From contig NZ_JBAFWT010000013.1 in assembly GCF_043195195.1 (NCBI RefSeq), positions 1 through 64,000 on the forward strand: a DNA stretch of 64,000 bases. The letters are read 5' to 3'. The DNA is from NCEH01 sp043195195 (GTDB lineage: Bacteria > Pseudomonadota > Alphaproteobacteria > Rhizobiales > Xanthobacteraceae). The notes below the pieces were generated by a model. It saw only the letters and a program-made list of their open reading frames with translations, did not search any database and had not been told where the DNA came from. A program made the position numbers and the translations under genes. How positions within the stretch are numbered: the first letter of the stretch is position 1; each line of letters begins with the position of its first letter. Below are positions 1-8,458 of this stretch, piece by piece.

Positions 1-287
1 TATTTTCGGCATTGGTGTCCAATCCATTCCAGACAAAGACGGGAGCGGGAAATATCGTAACTGCCTCCAGCAAACTGTCCTGCATCAACAACGCAGACAT
101 CAATGATACAAAAAGAGGCCCCGTTGAAAAAACGCCCATCGTGTGCGAAATATGGGAGTATGATTGAATAGCTCGCTCCCAAGCGACCGAGAGCTACGGC
201 CTCATGTTCTGGGTAGTCATCGCGTAATTGTTCGACAAAATTACCGCGAACTAAAGTGTTGCTTTGTCCTATAACGGCATATTTCAT
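1..287 (-). CDS. Partial unknown protein, N-terminal 95 codons
   Basis: An open frame with no stop runs from an ATG at 287 to the window edge, so only the first 95 codons are seen. The protein starts MKYAVIGQSNTLVRGNF and later has the hydrophobic strand CIIDVCVVDAG. A beta-strand followed by G-x-S near the start is reminiscent of SGNH/GDSL-like hydrolases found in polysaccharide loci, but this is a weak resemblance and I do not assign a function. The stretch is clearly poorer in GC (114 of 240 bases over 1-240) than the rest of the window and uses A/T-ending codons freely, which suggests transferred DNA. A weak GGGA lies about nine bases before the start. Confidence 0.55.
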   Translation of the reverse strand, partial: MKYAVIGQSNTLVRGNFVEQLRDDYPEHEAVALGRLGASYSIILPYFAHDGRFFNGASFCIIDVCVVDAGQFAGGSYDISRSRLCLEWIGHQCRK

Positions 288-782
288 TTTGACGTCCCAG
301 CCGATCGAGAGTGTACCTTCGGCAATATACAGCCTTGAGGCCCACCCACAAAGAAAGGTGGAGGGTCCATCAACACGGCCGCTTGCTGATGGAGAGGCTG
401 CTGGGGCCGCACGAGGGCAAGCGATGCCTCCCGCAGGGTTGAGCGCATTAGGTGTGTGGGGGGTGGCGTGGCGCTGCTACGTCTTGGGCAAAAGTTTGAT
501 TCTTCTAGAATATGAGCCTCTTGTCTAAATGGGGCTGGCCATGCCGATTGTCATTGCCATGGGCAATCTCGATGGTTCGCTCGAACAGGCTGGGGATTTC
601 TGGTCGGCGGGGACGTGCTCAATGTACGAACGTGCCTTCGATTTCTCGTGTCGGCCGTCGGCCGGCTTGATGGGCAGCGGAAGGGTAGCGCATCCGACCC
701 ACGATTGCGGCCGTGTTGCGCTTAACCATCAATTCTTCAGGCAGGGACACGCCCACGTCCGCAGCCTCCAGCATACGCGCCC
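288..782. other. Non-genic or decayed stretch between the edge gene and coxG
   Basis: No convincing gene is present. Short open frames occur on both strands, including a minus-strand frame that ends at 619 and overlaps the coxG tail in another frame, but none shows a recognisable family or a good ribosome binding site. GC content and codon texture shift between this stretch and the cox genes, so it may hold the scar of a rearrangement. Confidence 0.4.
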
Positions 783-1433
783 TCACCGTGCGCCGAAGCA
801 GATCGGGAAGGCCGAGAGGCCGGCCCCATGGGTGTGGGTGCCGCTGAGGCAGCAGGGCGGCACGAGCAGGGCACCCGCCACCAGCGCCCCCGCCGTGGCC
901 TTGCCGAAAATGCCGCCGAGCCAGCCCTTGCCGGTCTTCTCCGCGCCTTCGGCCGGAACTTGCGCCTCCACCTCGGCCGCTGGCGCCTCGGGCGGCGGGG
1001 CGACCACCGCGCCGAAGCTGGTGAAGAATTCACCCGCCAGCTTCTTGGACGTAGCATCGATCAGCCGCGCGCCGAGCTGAGCGAGCTTGCCGCCCACGTC
1101 CGCCTTCACCTCATAATGCAGGAGGGTCGCGTCGCCCTCCGGCTCGAGGCGCACCTTGGCCGAACCCTTGGCATAGCCGGCAAGCCCGCCGGACCCTTCG
1201 CCGGTGATGGTGTAGCCCTGTTCCGGAACGATGTCCGACAAGGTGACGGCGCCCTTGAACGAGGCCTTCACCGGCCCCACCCGCAGCACCACCACGGCTT
1301 CCATCTGCGTGTCCGAGGTCTTCTCGATGCTCTCGCAGCCGGGGATGCATTGCTTCAGCACCTGCGGATCGTTCAGCGCCGCCCAGACGGCCGCCGGGCT
1401 GGCTTCGATGCGCTGTGAGCCGTTCATGTCCAT
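783..1433 (-). CDS. coxG: CO dehydrogenase maturation protein CoxG, tail probably altered
   Basis: CoxG is a SRPBCC/START-like protein thought to anchor or help mature CO dehydrogenase at the inner membrane. Residues 1-145 match that fold, starting MDMNGSQRIEASPAAVWAAL. A Pro/Ala/Glu-rich linker follows (about 145-170), then a short hydrophobic run ending GALVAGALLV at 191. After it the sequence changes to PPCCLSGTHTHGAGL, which looks neither like a membrane helix nor like a normal CoxG end. The last 25 residues are therefore probably read from unrelated DNA after a break near 860-880. It is the last gene of the cox run, 27 bp after coxF. Confidence 0.8.
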   Translation of the reverse strand: MDMNGSQRIEASPAAVWAALNDPQVLKQCIPGCESIEKTSDTQMEAVVVLRVGPVKASFKGAVTLSDIVPEQGYTITGEGSGGLAGYAKGSAKVRLEPEGDATLLHYEVKADVGGKLAQLGARLIDATSKKLAGEFFTSFGAVVAPPPEAPAAEVEAQVPAEGAEKTGKGWLGGIFGKATAGALVAGALLVPPCCLSGTHTHGAGLSAFPICFGAR

Positions 1434-1460
1434 GGCGATGGTCTCTCTTTTTCTGATTTT

Positions 1461-2282
1461 CTAAGCAGCGGCGCCGCGCTGGTCGCGCCTGCGCACGAGC
1501 ACCAGTTCGGCGAGGATGGAGAGCGCGATCTCCTCCGGCGTGATGGCGCCGAGATCGAGGCCCGCCGGGGCTTTCAGGACATCGAGCCGGGCTTGCGGAA
1601 CGCCGGCGTCGCGTAATTTCTCGCTGAGCGTCTGCGCCTTGCGCCGCGAGCCTACGAAGGCCACATGGCGCGCCTCCAGGCCGAGCGCGGCGGTGAGGGC
1701 GGCGAGATCGCCCGCGCCCTGGGTGGAGACCACGACGAAGCGCGGCCCACTGGCCGGCGGCGGAGCGAAGCCGTCTGTCATGTGATCAGCGCCGGCGAAT
1801 TTCGCATGGTCCGCGGCCGGCGCGGCGGCGGTGACGCTGAAGCCGAACTGCGGCGCCAGCGCAACCAGCGCCACCGCAACGGGGGAAGCGCCCATCACCA
1901 CCAGTTCCGGGCGCGGCAGCACGGGTTCCACGAAGATATCCATGGTGCCCTTCGACGGGCACATGTTGGAGACGTAGCGCACCCCCTCGCGGGTCTCCCC
2001 GGCGTGCACGCCGAGATCGGACAGCAGGTCTTCCGGCTGGATCGAGACCAGGCGCGGCTGGCCGTCGGCGAGGGCCTCGCGCGCCGCCTTCAGCGTCGCT
2101 CCGCGCGCGCAGCCGCCGCCGATCCAGCCGGCGAGCACCGTGCCGTCGGGCAAAATCAGCGCCTTCGCGCCCGCCTTGGCAGCGGTGACGGAGACCGTGC
2201 GCACCACGGTGGCGAGGGCGAACGGCTGCTCCTTCTGCTTCATGCCGTCCATGAGCGCGAACATGTCGATGGGACTGGTCAT
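1461..2282 (-). CDS. coxF: CoxF, XdhC-family molybdenum cofactor maturation factor
   Basis: 273 residues. XdhC/CoxI/CoxF proteins bind molybdenum cofactor and help its modification and insertion into molybdenum hydroxylases; in cox clusters CoxF is linked to assembly of the Mo-Cu site. The family signature GGGCARG is present near residue 55, and the C-terminal half has a Rossmann-like region (ELVVMGASPVAVALVALAP). The ATG at 2282 is preferred over one six codons upstream because a strong GGGAGGAGG stands just before it. It begins 14 bp after coxE stops, so translation is probably coupled. Confidence 0.88.
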   Translation of the reverse strand: MTSPIDMFALMDGMKQKEQPFALATVVRTVSVTAAKAGAKALILPDGTVLAGWIGGGCARGATLKAAREALADGQPRLVSIQPEDLLSDLGVHAGETREGVRYVSNMCPSKGTMDIFVEPVLPRPELVVMGASPVAVALVALAPQFGFSVTAAAPAADHAKFAGADHMTDGFAPPPASGPRFVVVSTQGAGDLAALTAALGLEARHVAFVGSRRKAQTLSEKLRDAGVPQARLDVLKAPAGLDLGAITPEEIALSILAELVLVRRRDQRGAAA

Positions 2283-2296
2283 GGCGCCTCCTCCCG

Positions 2297-3502
2297 TCAT
2301 AGCCGGGCGAGATAGGGTTCGAGAGCTTCCAGGCTCTCCAGATTGTGGGCCGGCGCGAACAGGTCCACGAACGGCAGCGCCGCCTTCATGCCGGCGGCCT
2401 CCGGGGCATAATCGCGCCAGCCGATCATGGGGTTGAGCCACACGATGCGGCGGCAGCGGCGATGCAGGGCCGCCATCTCGCGCGCCAGAAGCTCGGGTTC
2501 GCCGGTGTCGTAGCCGTCGGAGACGATCAGCACGGCGGTGCGCGAATGGAGCGTGCGCGCGGCATGCCAGCGGTTGAAGGTGGCGAGGCTCTCGCCGATC
2601 CGCGTGCCGCCGCCCACCCCTTGGGCCATCAGGCCGAGGCGGTCCATGGCGCGCTGCGGGTCCTTCTCCTTCACCGCGTCGGTCACGTCGATCAGGCGGG
2701 TGTGGAAGACGAAGGCGGCGGCCTGGCGGAAGCTGTCCAGCGCGCCGTGGATGAAGCGCACGAACACCGCCACATAGGGGCTCATGGAGCCGGAGGCATC
2801 CAGCAGGATCACCAGCTTCAAGGGCTTTGCGCGGCGGCGGCGATGCACCAGCTCCACCGGCAGGCCGCCCCGCGCGACCGACCGGTGGAGGGTGCGCCGC
2901 AGGTCCAGCCGGGCACCGGTGCGGGCGGCGCGGGCGCGGCGGGTGAGGCGGGCGCGCATGGCCTTGGCGAGGCGCTGGGCCAGCGCATAGGCGCGCTCCA
3001 GCTCCTGCGGGTCGGCGATATGGCGAAAGTCGGTGGTCTCCAGCCGCTCGGCGCGGGAGGCCCCGGCGCGGCGCTGCTCGGCGCCTTCGTCCGCTCCCGC
3101 CTCGCTGCCTGGCACGCGGTCCACCCGGCTCACCGGCCCGCTGCCGCCCGCCTCGGGCGCCTCCGTGCCGGGGCGCGGCGGCAGGGCGGTGGGCGTGCGG
3201 CGCTGGTCCGCCATGCGCACGCTGGCGCGCAAATGCTTCTCGAACCAATAGGCCTCGAATAGATCGTCGAATTTCTCCCAGTCCGAGCGGCGGGAAGCGA
3301 ACACCGCGCGCAGGGCGGCGCGCAGGCGGGCCTTGTCTGCAAGGCCGGGTTGGGCCAGCACCCGCAGCGCGTCGGCGCTCTCGGCGAGGCCGGTGGCGAA
3401 GCCGTTGTCGCGCAGCGCCCGCACGAAGCCCGCGAGCCGCGCGCGCACCATCGCGCCGGCCGGCGGCGGCTCGGGACGGGGGGAGGGCGCGGGCGCGTGC
3501 AT
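2297..3502 (-). CDS. coxE: CoxE, von Willebrand factor A-domain protein
   Basis: 401 residues. CoxE-type VWA proteins pair with the MoxR-like ATPase CoxD, and together they are proposed to remodel apo-CO dehydrogenase so that sulfur and copper can enter the active site. The C-terminal VWA domain carries the metal-binding MIDAS motif DxSxS as LLDASGSMS with D235, S237 and S239. The N-terminal part is helical and Arg-rich with a low-complexity linker (about 100-155). The start codon overlaps the coxD stop by one base, as TGATG, showing translational coupling with its ATPase partner. Confidence 0.9.
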   Translation of the reverse strand: MHAPAPSPRPEPPPAGAMVRARLAGFVRALRDNGFATGLAESADALRVLAQPGLADKARLRAALRAVFASRRSDWEKFDDLFEAYWFEKHLRASVRMADQRRTPTALPPRPGTEAPEAGGSGPVSRVDRVPGSEAGADEGAEQRRAGASRAERLETTDFRHIADPQELERAYALAQRLAKAMRARLTRRARAARTGARLDLRRTLHRSVARGGLPVELVHRRRRAKPLKLVILLDASGSMSPYVAVFVRFIHGALDSFRQAAAFVFHTRLIDVTDAVKEKDPQRAMDRLGLMAQGVGGGTRIGESLATFNRWHAARTLHSRTAVLIVSDGYDTGEPELLAREMAALHRRCRRIVWLNPMIGWRDYAPEAAGMKAALPFVDLFAPAHNLESLEALEPYLARL

Positions 3503-4380
3503 CAGGCCACCTGTTCCAGCAGGCGGGAGACCACTTCGCGCGGCAAAGCGCAGCGGTCCTCATGGGTTTTCAGCAAGGTGATGAGCAGGTCGTAGACGCT
3601 CTCGGGGTCGTGCCGCAGGTCCTTCAGCCCGATGCCGGTGAGGGCGGCGGCGAAATCCAGGCTCTCGGCGACGCCCGGCACCTTGCGCAAATCTTCCCGC
3701 CGCACGTCGCGCACGAAGCGCGCCACCTGGAGCGCCAGCGCCGCGTCGATGCCCGGCACGCGGGCCTTCAGGATCGCGGCCTCGCGGTCCACCTCCGGAA
3801 AATCCACGAAATGATAGAGGCAGCGGCGGCGCAGCGCGTCGGAGAGTTCGCGCGTGCCGTTGGAGGTGAGCACCACGCGCGGAATGGAACGCGCCGTAAC
3901 GGTGCCGAGCTCGGGAATGGTGACCTGGAAATCGGAGAGGATCTCCAGCAGGAAGGCTTCGAACTCCTCGTCCGCGCGGTCCACCTCGTCGATCAGCAGC
4001 ACGGCGGGGGTCACGCTGCGGATCGCCGCGAGCAACGGGCGTTCCAGCAGATAGTCTTGCGAGAAGATCTCCGCCTCCACCGCGCGCGGGCTCTCGCCGC
4101 TGCCTTCGCGGGCCTTGAGCGCGAGGATCTGGCGCTGGTAGTTCCATTCGTAGAGGGCGGCGTTCTGGTCCAGCCCCTCATAGCATTGCAGGCGGATCAG
4201 CGGCGCGCCGTGCACCTTTGCGAGCGCCTGCGCCACCGCCGTCTTGCCGACCCCGGCCGCGCCTTCCAGCAGCAGCGGACGGTGCAGCAGGTCCATCAGA
4301 TAGAGCGCGGTCGCAAGGTCGCGGTCGGCGAGATAGCCGGCCTCGGCGAGGCGCTGCGCGATGATGTCCCGGTCGCTCAT
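3502..4380 (-). CDS. coxD: CoxD, MoxR-type AAA+ ATPase
   Basis: 292 residues. CoxD is an AAA+ chaperone that uses ATP to rearrange apo-CO dehydrogenase during assembly of the [CuSMoO2] centre, acting with CoxE. The Walker A motif GAAGVGKT is at 40-47 and Walker B LLIDEVD at 128-134; a sensor-like LTSNGTREL follows, and length fits the MoxR family. It begins 55 bp after coxL ends, with a hairpin in that gap, and overlaps coxE by one base. Confidence 0.92.
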   Translation of the reverse strand: MSDRDIIAQRLAEAGYLADRDLATALYLMDLLHRPLLLEGAAGVGKTAVAQALAKVHGAPLIRLQCYEGLDQNAALYEWNYQRQILALKAREGSGESPRAVEAEIFSQDYLLERPLLAAIRSVTPAVLLIDEVDRADEEFEAFLLEILSDFQVTIPELGTVTARSIPRVVLTSNGTRELSDALRRRCLYHFVDFPEVDREAAILKARVPGIDAALALQVARFVRDVRREDLRKVPGVAESLDFAAALTGIGLKDLRHDPESVYDLLITLLKTHEDRCALPREVVSRLLEQVA

Positions 4381-4405
4381 GATTGCTTCGCCATCGAAAA
4401 AGAGG

Positions 4406-4427
4406 GGAGGGCGCCCCTGCGCCCTCC
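4406..4427 (-). other. Hairpin between coxL and coxD
   Basis: A perfect 8-bp inverted repeat GGAGGGCG/CGCCCTCC with a six-base loop fills the short gap between the coxL stop and the coxD start. It lacks a T-run, so it is unlikely to be a strong terminator. By position it may stabilise the 3' end of the coxMSL message or set the ratio of abundant structural subunits to scarce assembly factors. That role is inferred. Confidence 0.5.
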
Positions 4428-4435
4428 CTGGAGGA

Positions 4436-6874
4436 TCAGGCGGCGGCCGCCGGGCGCGCGTGCAGGCCGAGCTTTTCCGCGGTCTCCCACATGCGCCAGG
4501 CATCGTGCGGCATGTCGATATGGGTGGTGCCGAGGAAGGAGAAGGCGTCGTTCACCGCATTGGAGAAGCACGGTACGCCGCCCACATGCGGGCTCTCGCC
4601 CACGCCCTTCGCGCCGATGGGATGATGCGGCGAAGGGGTCTCGGTGAAGTCGGTCTCCCAATGGGGCGTCTCCACCGCCGTGGGCAGGAAGAAGTCCATG
4701 AAGGACGCCCCCATCACATTGCCCATGGAATCGTAGCGGATCTCCTGGCCCATGGAGACCGCGAACGCCTCCGTCAGCCCGCCGTGCACCTGCCCCTCGA
4801 TGATCATGGGATTGATGCGCGTGCCGCAATCGTCCAGCGCGTAGAAGCGGCGGACCTTGAAGACGCCGGTGTCGACATCGATGTCCATGACGCAGAAATA
4901 GGCGCCGAAGGGATAGGTCATGTTCGGCGGGTCGTAATAATTCACCGCCTCCAGGCCCGGTTCCAGATTGGGGATCGGCTGGTTGTAGGAAGCCCAGGCG
5001 ATCTCCTTCATGCTCTTGCGCTTCTCCGGCAGGCCCTTCACCTGGAAAGCATCCACGTCCCATTCGAGATCGTTGTGGTGCACTTCCAGCAGGTGCGCGG
5101 CGATCATCTGCGCCTTCGCCCGGATCTTGCGCGCCGCCATGGCGGTGGCGGCCCCCGCCGTGGGGGTGGAGCGCGAGCCATAGGTGCCGAGGCCGTAGGG
5201 CGCGGTGTCGGTATTGCCCTCCTCGATCATGATGTCGTCGGCGGGGATGCCCAGCTCTGTGGCGAGGATCTGGGCATAAGTGGTCTCATGCCCCTGGCCC
5301 TGGCTCTTCGTGCCCATGCGGGCGATCACCGAGCCGGTGGGGTGGATGCGGATCTCGCAGCTGTCGAACATGCCGATGCCGAGGATGTCGCAATTCTTGG
5401 ACGGCCCGGCGCCGACAATCTCCGTGAAGAAGGAAACGCCGATGCCCATGATCTCGCGCGTCTCGCCGCGCTTGAACGCTTCGCGCTTCGCCGCCTGTTC
5501 CGCGCGCAGGCCGCGATAATCCACCGCGTTCATCGCCTTTTCCATGGCGAAATGGTAATCGCCGGAATCATATTCCCAGCCGAGCGCGGCGTGATACGGG
5601 AATTGATCGCGGCGGATGAAGTTCTTCACGCGCAGGTCGGCGCTGTCCATGCCGAGCTTCTGCGCCAGCACTTCCACCGCCCGCTCGATGGCATAGACCG
5701 CTTCCGTCACCCGGAACGAGCAGCGATAGGCCACCCCGCCCGACGCCTTGTTGGTATAGACCCCGTCCACCTCCAGATGCGCCACCGGGATGTCGTAGGA
5801 GCCGGTGCAGATGTTCATGAAGCCCGCCGGCCATTTGGACGGGTCGGCGCAGGCGTCGAACGCGCCATGGTCGGCCAGCACATAGCAGCGCATGGCGAGG
5901 ATCTTGCCGTCCTCGCTCGCGGCAAGTTCAGTGGTCATGTGATAGTCGCGGGCGAACGAGGTGGTGGAGAGATTCTCCATCCGGTCCTCGACCCATTTCA
6001 CCGGCTTGCCGAGCACGATGGAGCCCACCACCGCGCAGACATAGCCGGCATAGGCGCCGACCTTATTGCCGAAGCCGCCGCCGATGTCGGGCGCGATCAC
6101 GTGGATCTTGTGCTCCGGCAGGCCCGAGATGAGCGACACCACGGTGCGGATGACGTGCGGCGCCTGGAAGGTGCCGTAGAGCGTCAATTCGCCCTTGATC
6201 TTGTCCATGGAGGCGAGCGCCTGGCAGGTCTCCAGGGGCGAAGGATGGGTGCGGTGATAATAGAAGGTCTCCTTCACCGTCACCGGGGCCGAGGCGAAGG
6301 CTTCGTCCGTGCCGTCCTTCTCGCCCACCTGCCAGTTGAAGATGTGGTTCGCATGGCGGCGCGGCCCGTGGGCGCCGACCATTTTGTCCACGATGTCCTC
6401 GCGCAGGATGGGCGCATCGGGCAGCAGGGCCTTGGAGGGGTCCACCAGGACCGGCAGTTCCTCATATTCGCAGTCGATGAGCTCGATGGCGTCGGCGGCG
6501 ATATAGCGGTCGTCGGCGATGACGAAGGCGACTTCCTGGTTCTGGAACAGCACCTTCTCGTCCGCCAGCACGGCCTGCACGTCGCCCGCCAGCGTGGGCA
6601 TGTAATGCAGATTCAGCGGCTTGAGATCGGCGGCGGTCAGCACCGCGCGCACGCCGGGCAGGGCTTTCGCGCGGGAGGTGTCGAGTTTCTTGATGCGGGC
6701 GTGCGGATAGGGCGAGCGATAGAAATCGCCGAACAGCATGCCCGGCAATTTGATGTCGTCCACATAATTGCCGCGGCCTTGCGTGAAGCGGATGTCCTCT
6801 ACCCGCTTGCGCTTGCAGCCCATGCCTTGGAGGCGCGCTTCCCGCTCCGCCTTGGTGGGGGTCTGGTCGTTCAT
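4436..6874 (-). CDS. coxL: Aerobic CO dehydrogenase large subunit, form I
   Basis: 812 residues, the usual size. CoxL binds the Mo-Cu cofactor and oxidises CO with water to CO2, passing electrons through CoxS and CoxM to the respiratory chain. The diagnostic form I motif AYRCSFR is present; its cysteine, the copper ligand, is C385, three less than Oligotropha numbering. The catalytic glutamate in GAKGVGES is E760, with the same offset. The cofactor-binding stretch GGGFGNK is also clear. Form II enzymes have AYRGAGR instead, so this should be a true CO oxidiser. The start overlaps the coxS stop as ATGA. Confidence 0.97.
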   Translation of the reverse strand: MNDQTPTKAEREARLQGMGCKRKRVEDIRFTQGRGNYVDDIKLPGMLFGDFYRSPYPHARIKKLDTSRAKALPGVRAVLTAADLKPLNLHYMPTLAGDVQAVLADEKVLFQNQEVAFVIADDRYIAADAIELIDCEYEELPVLVDPSKALLPDAPILREDIVDKMVGAHGPRRHANHIFNWQVGEKDGTDEAFASAPVTVKETFYYHRTHPSPLETCQALASMDKIKGELTLYGTFQAPHVIRTVVSLISGLPEHKIHVIAPDIGGGFGNKVGAYAGYVCAVVGSIVLGKPVKWVEDRMENLSTTSFARDYHMTTELAASEDGKILAMRCYVLADHGAFDACADPSKWPAGFMNICTGSYDIPVAHLEVDGVYTNKASGGVAYRCSFRVTEAVYAIERAVEVLAQKLGMDSADLRVKNFIRRDQFPYHAALGWEYDSGDYHFAMEKAMNAVDYRGLRAEQAAKREAFKRGETREIMGIGVSFFTEIVGAGPSKNCDILGIGMFDSCEIRIHPTGSVIARMGTKSQGQGHETTYAQILATELGIPADDIMIEEGNTDTAPYGLGTYGSRSTPTAGAATAMAARKIRAKAQMIAAHLLEVHHNDLEWDVDAFQVKGLPEKRKSMKEIAWASYNQPIPNLEPGLEAVNYYDPPNMTYPFGAYFCVMDIDVDTGVFKVRRFYALDDCGTRINPMIIEGQVHGGLTEAFAVSMGQEIRYDSMGNVMGASFMDFFLPTAVETPHWETDFTETPSPHHPIGAKGVGESPHVGGVPCFSNAVNDAFSFLGTTHIDMPHDAWRMWETAEKLGLHARPAAAA

Positions 6875-7371
6875 TCCGCAGCCTCCTGGAACGGCACGCC
6901 ATTGATCTTGGCGGCGGCGTATTGGATCGCCTTGACGATGTTCTGGTAGCCGGTGCAGCGGCACATGTTGCCGGCGATGCCGAAGCGGATTTCCTCTTCG
7001 CTCGGGTCCGGATTTTCCAGCAGCAGGCGATGGGCGCGCAGGATCATGCCGGGGGTGCAGAAGCCGCATTGCAGGCCGTGCATCATGCGGAAGCCTTCCT
7101 GCAAGGCGTGCAGCGTGCCGTCGGGCGCGGCCATGCCCTCGATGGTGGTGATGCTGGCGCCCTCGGCCTGCACCGCGAACACGGTGCAGCTTTTCACCGA
7201 CTTGCCGTCGAGATCCACCGTGCAGGCGCCGCAATGAGAGGTGTCGCAGCCGATATGGGCGCCGGTGAGCATCAGGTTTTCGCGGATGAAATGAATGAGC
7301 AGCGTGCGCGGCTCGACGAGCCCTTCGACCGCATCGCCGTTCACCGTCATGGAGACGTGAACCTTCGCCAT
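6871..7371 (-). CDS. coxS: CO dehydrogenase small iron-sulfur subunit
   Basis: 166 residues. CoxS carries two [2Fe-2S] clusters that wire the molybdenum site to FAD. The N-terminal plant-ferredoxin-type cluster uses C42, C47, C50 and C62 (GCDTSHCGAC and SCTV). The C-terminal cluster uses C102, C105, C137 and C139 (QCGFC and MCRC). All eight ligands are intact. A longer reading frame exists upstream, but the ATG at 7371 gives the standard family start MAKVHVSMTVNG. It lies 26 bp after coxM and shares four bases with coxL. Confidence 0.97.
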   Translation of the reverse strand: MAKVHVSMTVNGDAVEGLVEPRTLLIHFIRENLMLTGAHIGCDTSHCGACTVDLDGKSVKSCTVFAVQAEGASITTIEGMAAPDGTLHALQEGFRMMHGLQCGFCTPGMILRAHRLLLENPDPSEEEIRFGIAGNMCRCTGYQNIVKAIQYAAAKINGVPFQEAAE

Positions 7372-7397
7372 TTTTGGGTTCCTCGCGGAGTAAGGGA

Positions 7398-8264
7398 TCA
7401 GCCGGCGGCGCGGGCGAGCGCCCGCGCCAGGGCGCGCTGGAGCATGATTCCCGCCATCTTGGTGCGGTAGGCGGCCGTGCCGCGTCCGTCGGTCGCCGGC
7501 TCGGTGATGGCTTCGGCGGCGGCGATGGCGCGCGCGATGCTCGCCGCATCCGCGCTGGTGCCGGTGAGGATGTGCGCGGCTTCTTCCGCCAGCAGCGGGG
7601 TGTCGCCCACGTTTGTGAGCGCGATGGCGCAAGTCGCGATGCGCCCGTCCGCCTTGGTGAGCACGACGGCCGCGGCGGCGGTGGCATAATCGCCGATCTT
7701 GCGCTTCAGCTTCTCATAGGCGGCGCCGTGCCCTTGCGGCGGCACCGGGATGGAGATGGCGGCAAGCATCTCGCCCGGCTCGAGGGCGGTGAAATAGGCG
7801 CCCTGGTAGAAGTCGCGGGCGGCCACCTCACGCGGGCCCTTCTCCCCGGCCAGCTGATAGGTGGCGTCGAGCGCCATCATCACCGCCGGCATGTCGTTGC
7901 CGGGATCGCCATTGGCGACATTGCCGCCGAGCGTGCCCACATAGCGCACCTGTGGATCGGCGATCAGCAGCGCGGTTTCCTTGAGGATCGGCAGGGCGCT
8001 GGAAAGGTCCGCCGAGGCGATCAGCTCGGCCTGGGTGGTCATGGCGCCGATGACGATGCGGTCGCCCTCGCGGCGGATGCCCTTGAGGTCGGCGATGCCG
8101 GCGAGGTCCACCAGATGCTCCGGCGTCGCCATGCGCAGCTTCATCATGGGAATCAGGCTGTGGCCGCCGGCCAGCGGGCGGGCATCCTCGCCAAGCCGCG
8201 CCAGCAGGGCCACCGCCTCCGGCAGGCTTTTGGGCCGGTGATATTCGAAGGAACCGGGAATCAT
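7398..8264 (-). CDS. coxM: CO dehydrogenase medium FAD subunit
   Basis: 288 residues. CoxM binds FAD and hands electrons from CoxS to quinone. The two FAD pyrophosphate-binding motifs are AGGHS (32-36) and TLGGN (111-115). The start at 8264 gives MIPGSFEYHRPKS, the normal beginning of this family; the 17 extra upstream codons in the same frame are not conserved in type. It is the first structural gene of the CO dehydrogenase. The 194 bp before it contain three spaced repeats that may be the operator. Confidence 0.96.
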   Translation of the reverse strand: MIPGSFEYHRPKSLPEAVALLARLGEDARPLAGGHSLIPMMKLRMATPEHLVDLAGIADLKGIRREGDRIVIGAMTTQAELIASADLSSALPILKETALLIADPQVRYVGTLGGNVANGDPGNDMPAVMMALDATYQLAGEKGPREVAARDFYQGAYFTALEPGEMLAAISIPVPPQGHGAAYEKLKRKIGDYATAAAAVVLTKADGRIATCAIALTNVGDTPLLAEEAAHILTGTSADAASIARAIAAAEAITEPATDGRGTAAYRTKMAGIMLQRALARALARAAG

Positions 8265-8376
8265 GGCGTCTTCCCCTTGGAGCAGACCGGTTAAGCGGAA
8301 CTGGTCTTGTTCCAAACAGGCTCGCCGCTCTCGCGCCGCAGCAACAAGGGTAAAGGAATCAATAGCTTCGCACGGT

Positions 8377-8454
8377 CATGAAGCGCGGCGGATGGCGCAT
8401 GAACTGCGGCAGCGACGCTGACATTTTGGCATGAAGTGCGGCGGGGATGCTGAC
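8377..8454. repeat. Three direct copies of CATGAASYGCGGC upstream of coxM
   Basis: Copies start at 8377 (CATGAAGCGCGGC), 8398 (CATGAACTGCGGC) and 8430 (CATGAAGTGCGGC). Starts are 21 and 32 bp apart, close to two and three helical turns. The second and third copies extend further, both ending in GCTGAC. They lie between the coxC stop and coxM, 113 bp or more upstream of the coxM start. Spaced direct repeats are the usual target shape for LytTR regulators, and the adjacent coxC has a LytTR domain, so they are a candidate operator. An IS end remnant is the alternative. Confidence 0.55.
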
Positions 8455-8458
8455 CTGT

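Noticed and set aside
4361..6949. Long plus-strand open frame opposite coxL and coxS
   Set aside because: It mirrors coxL on the other strand; the high GC content and third-position bias of coxL leave the opposite frame open. CoxL has all catalytic motifs, while this frame shows none.
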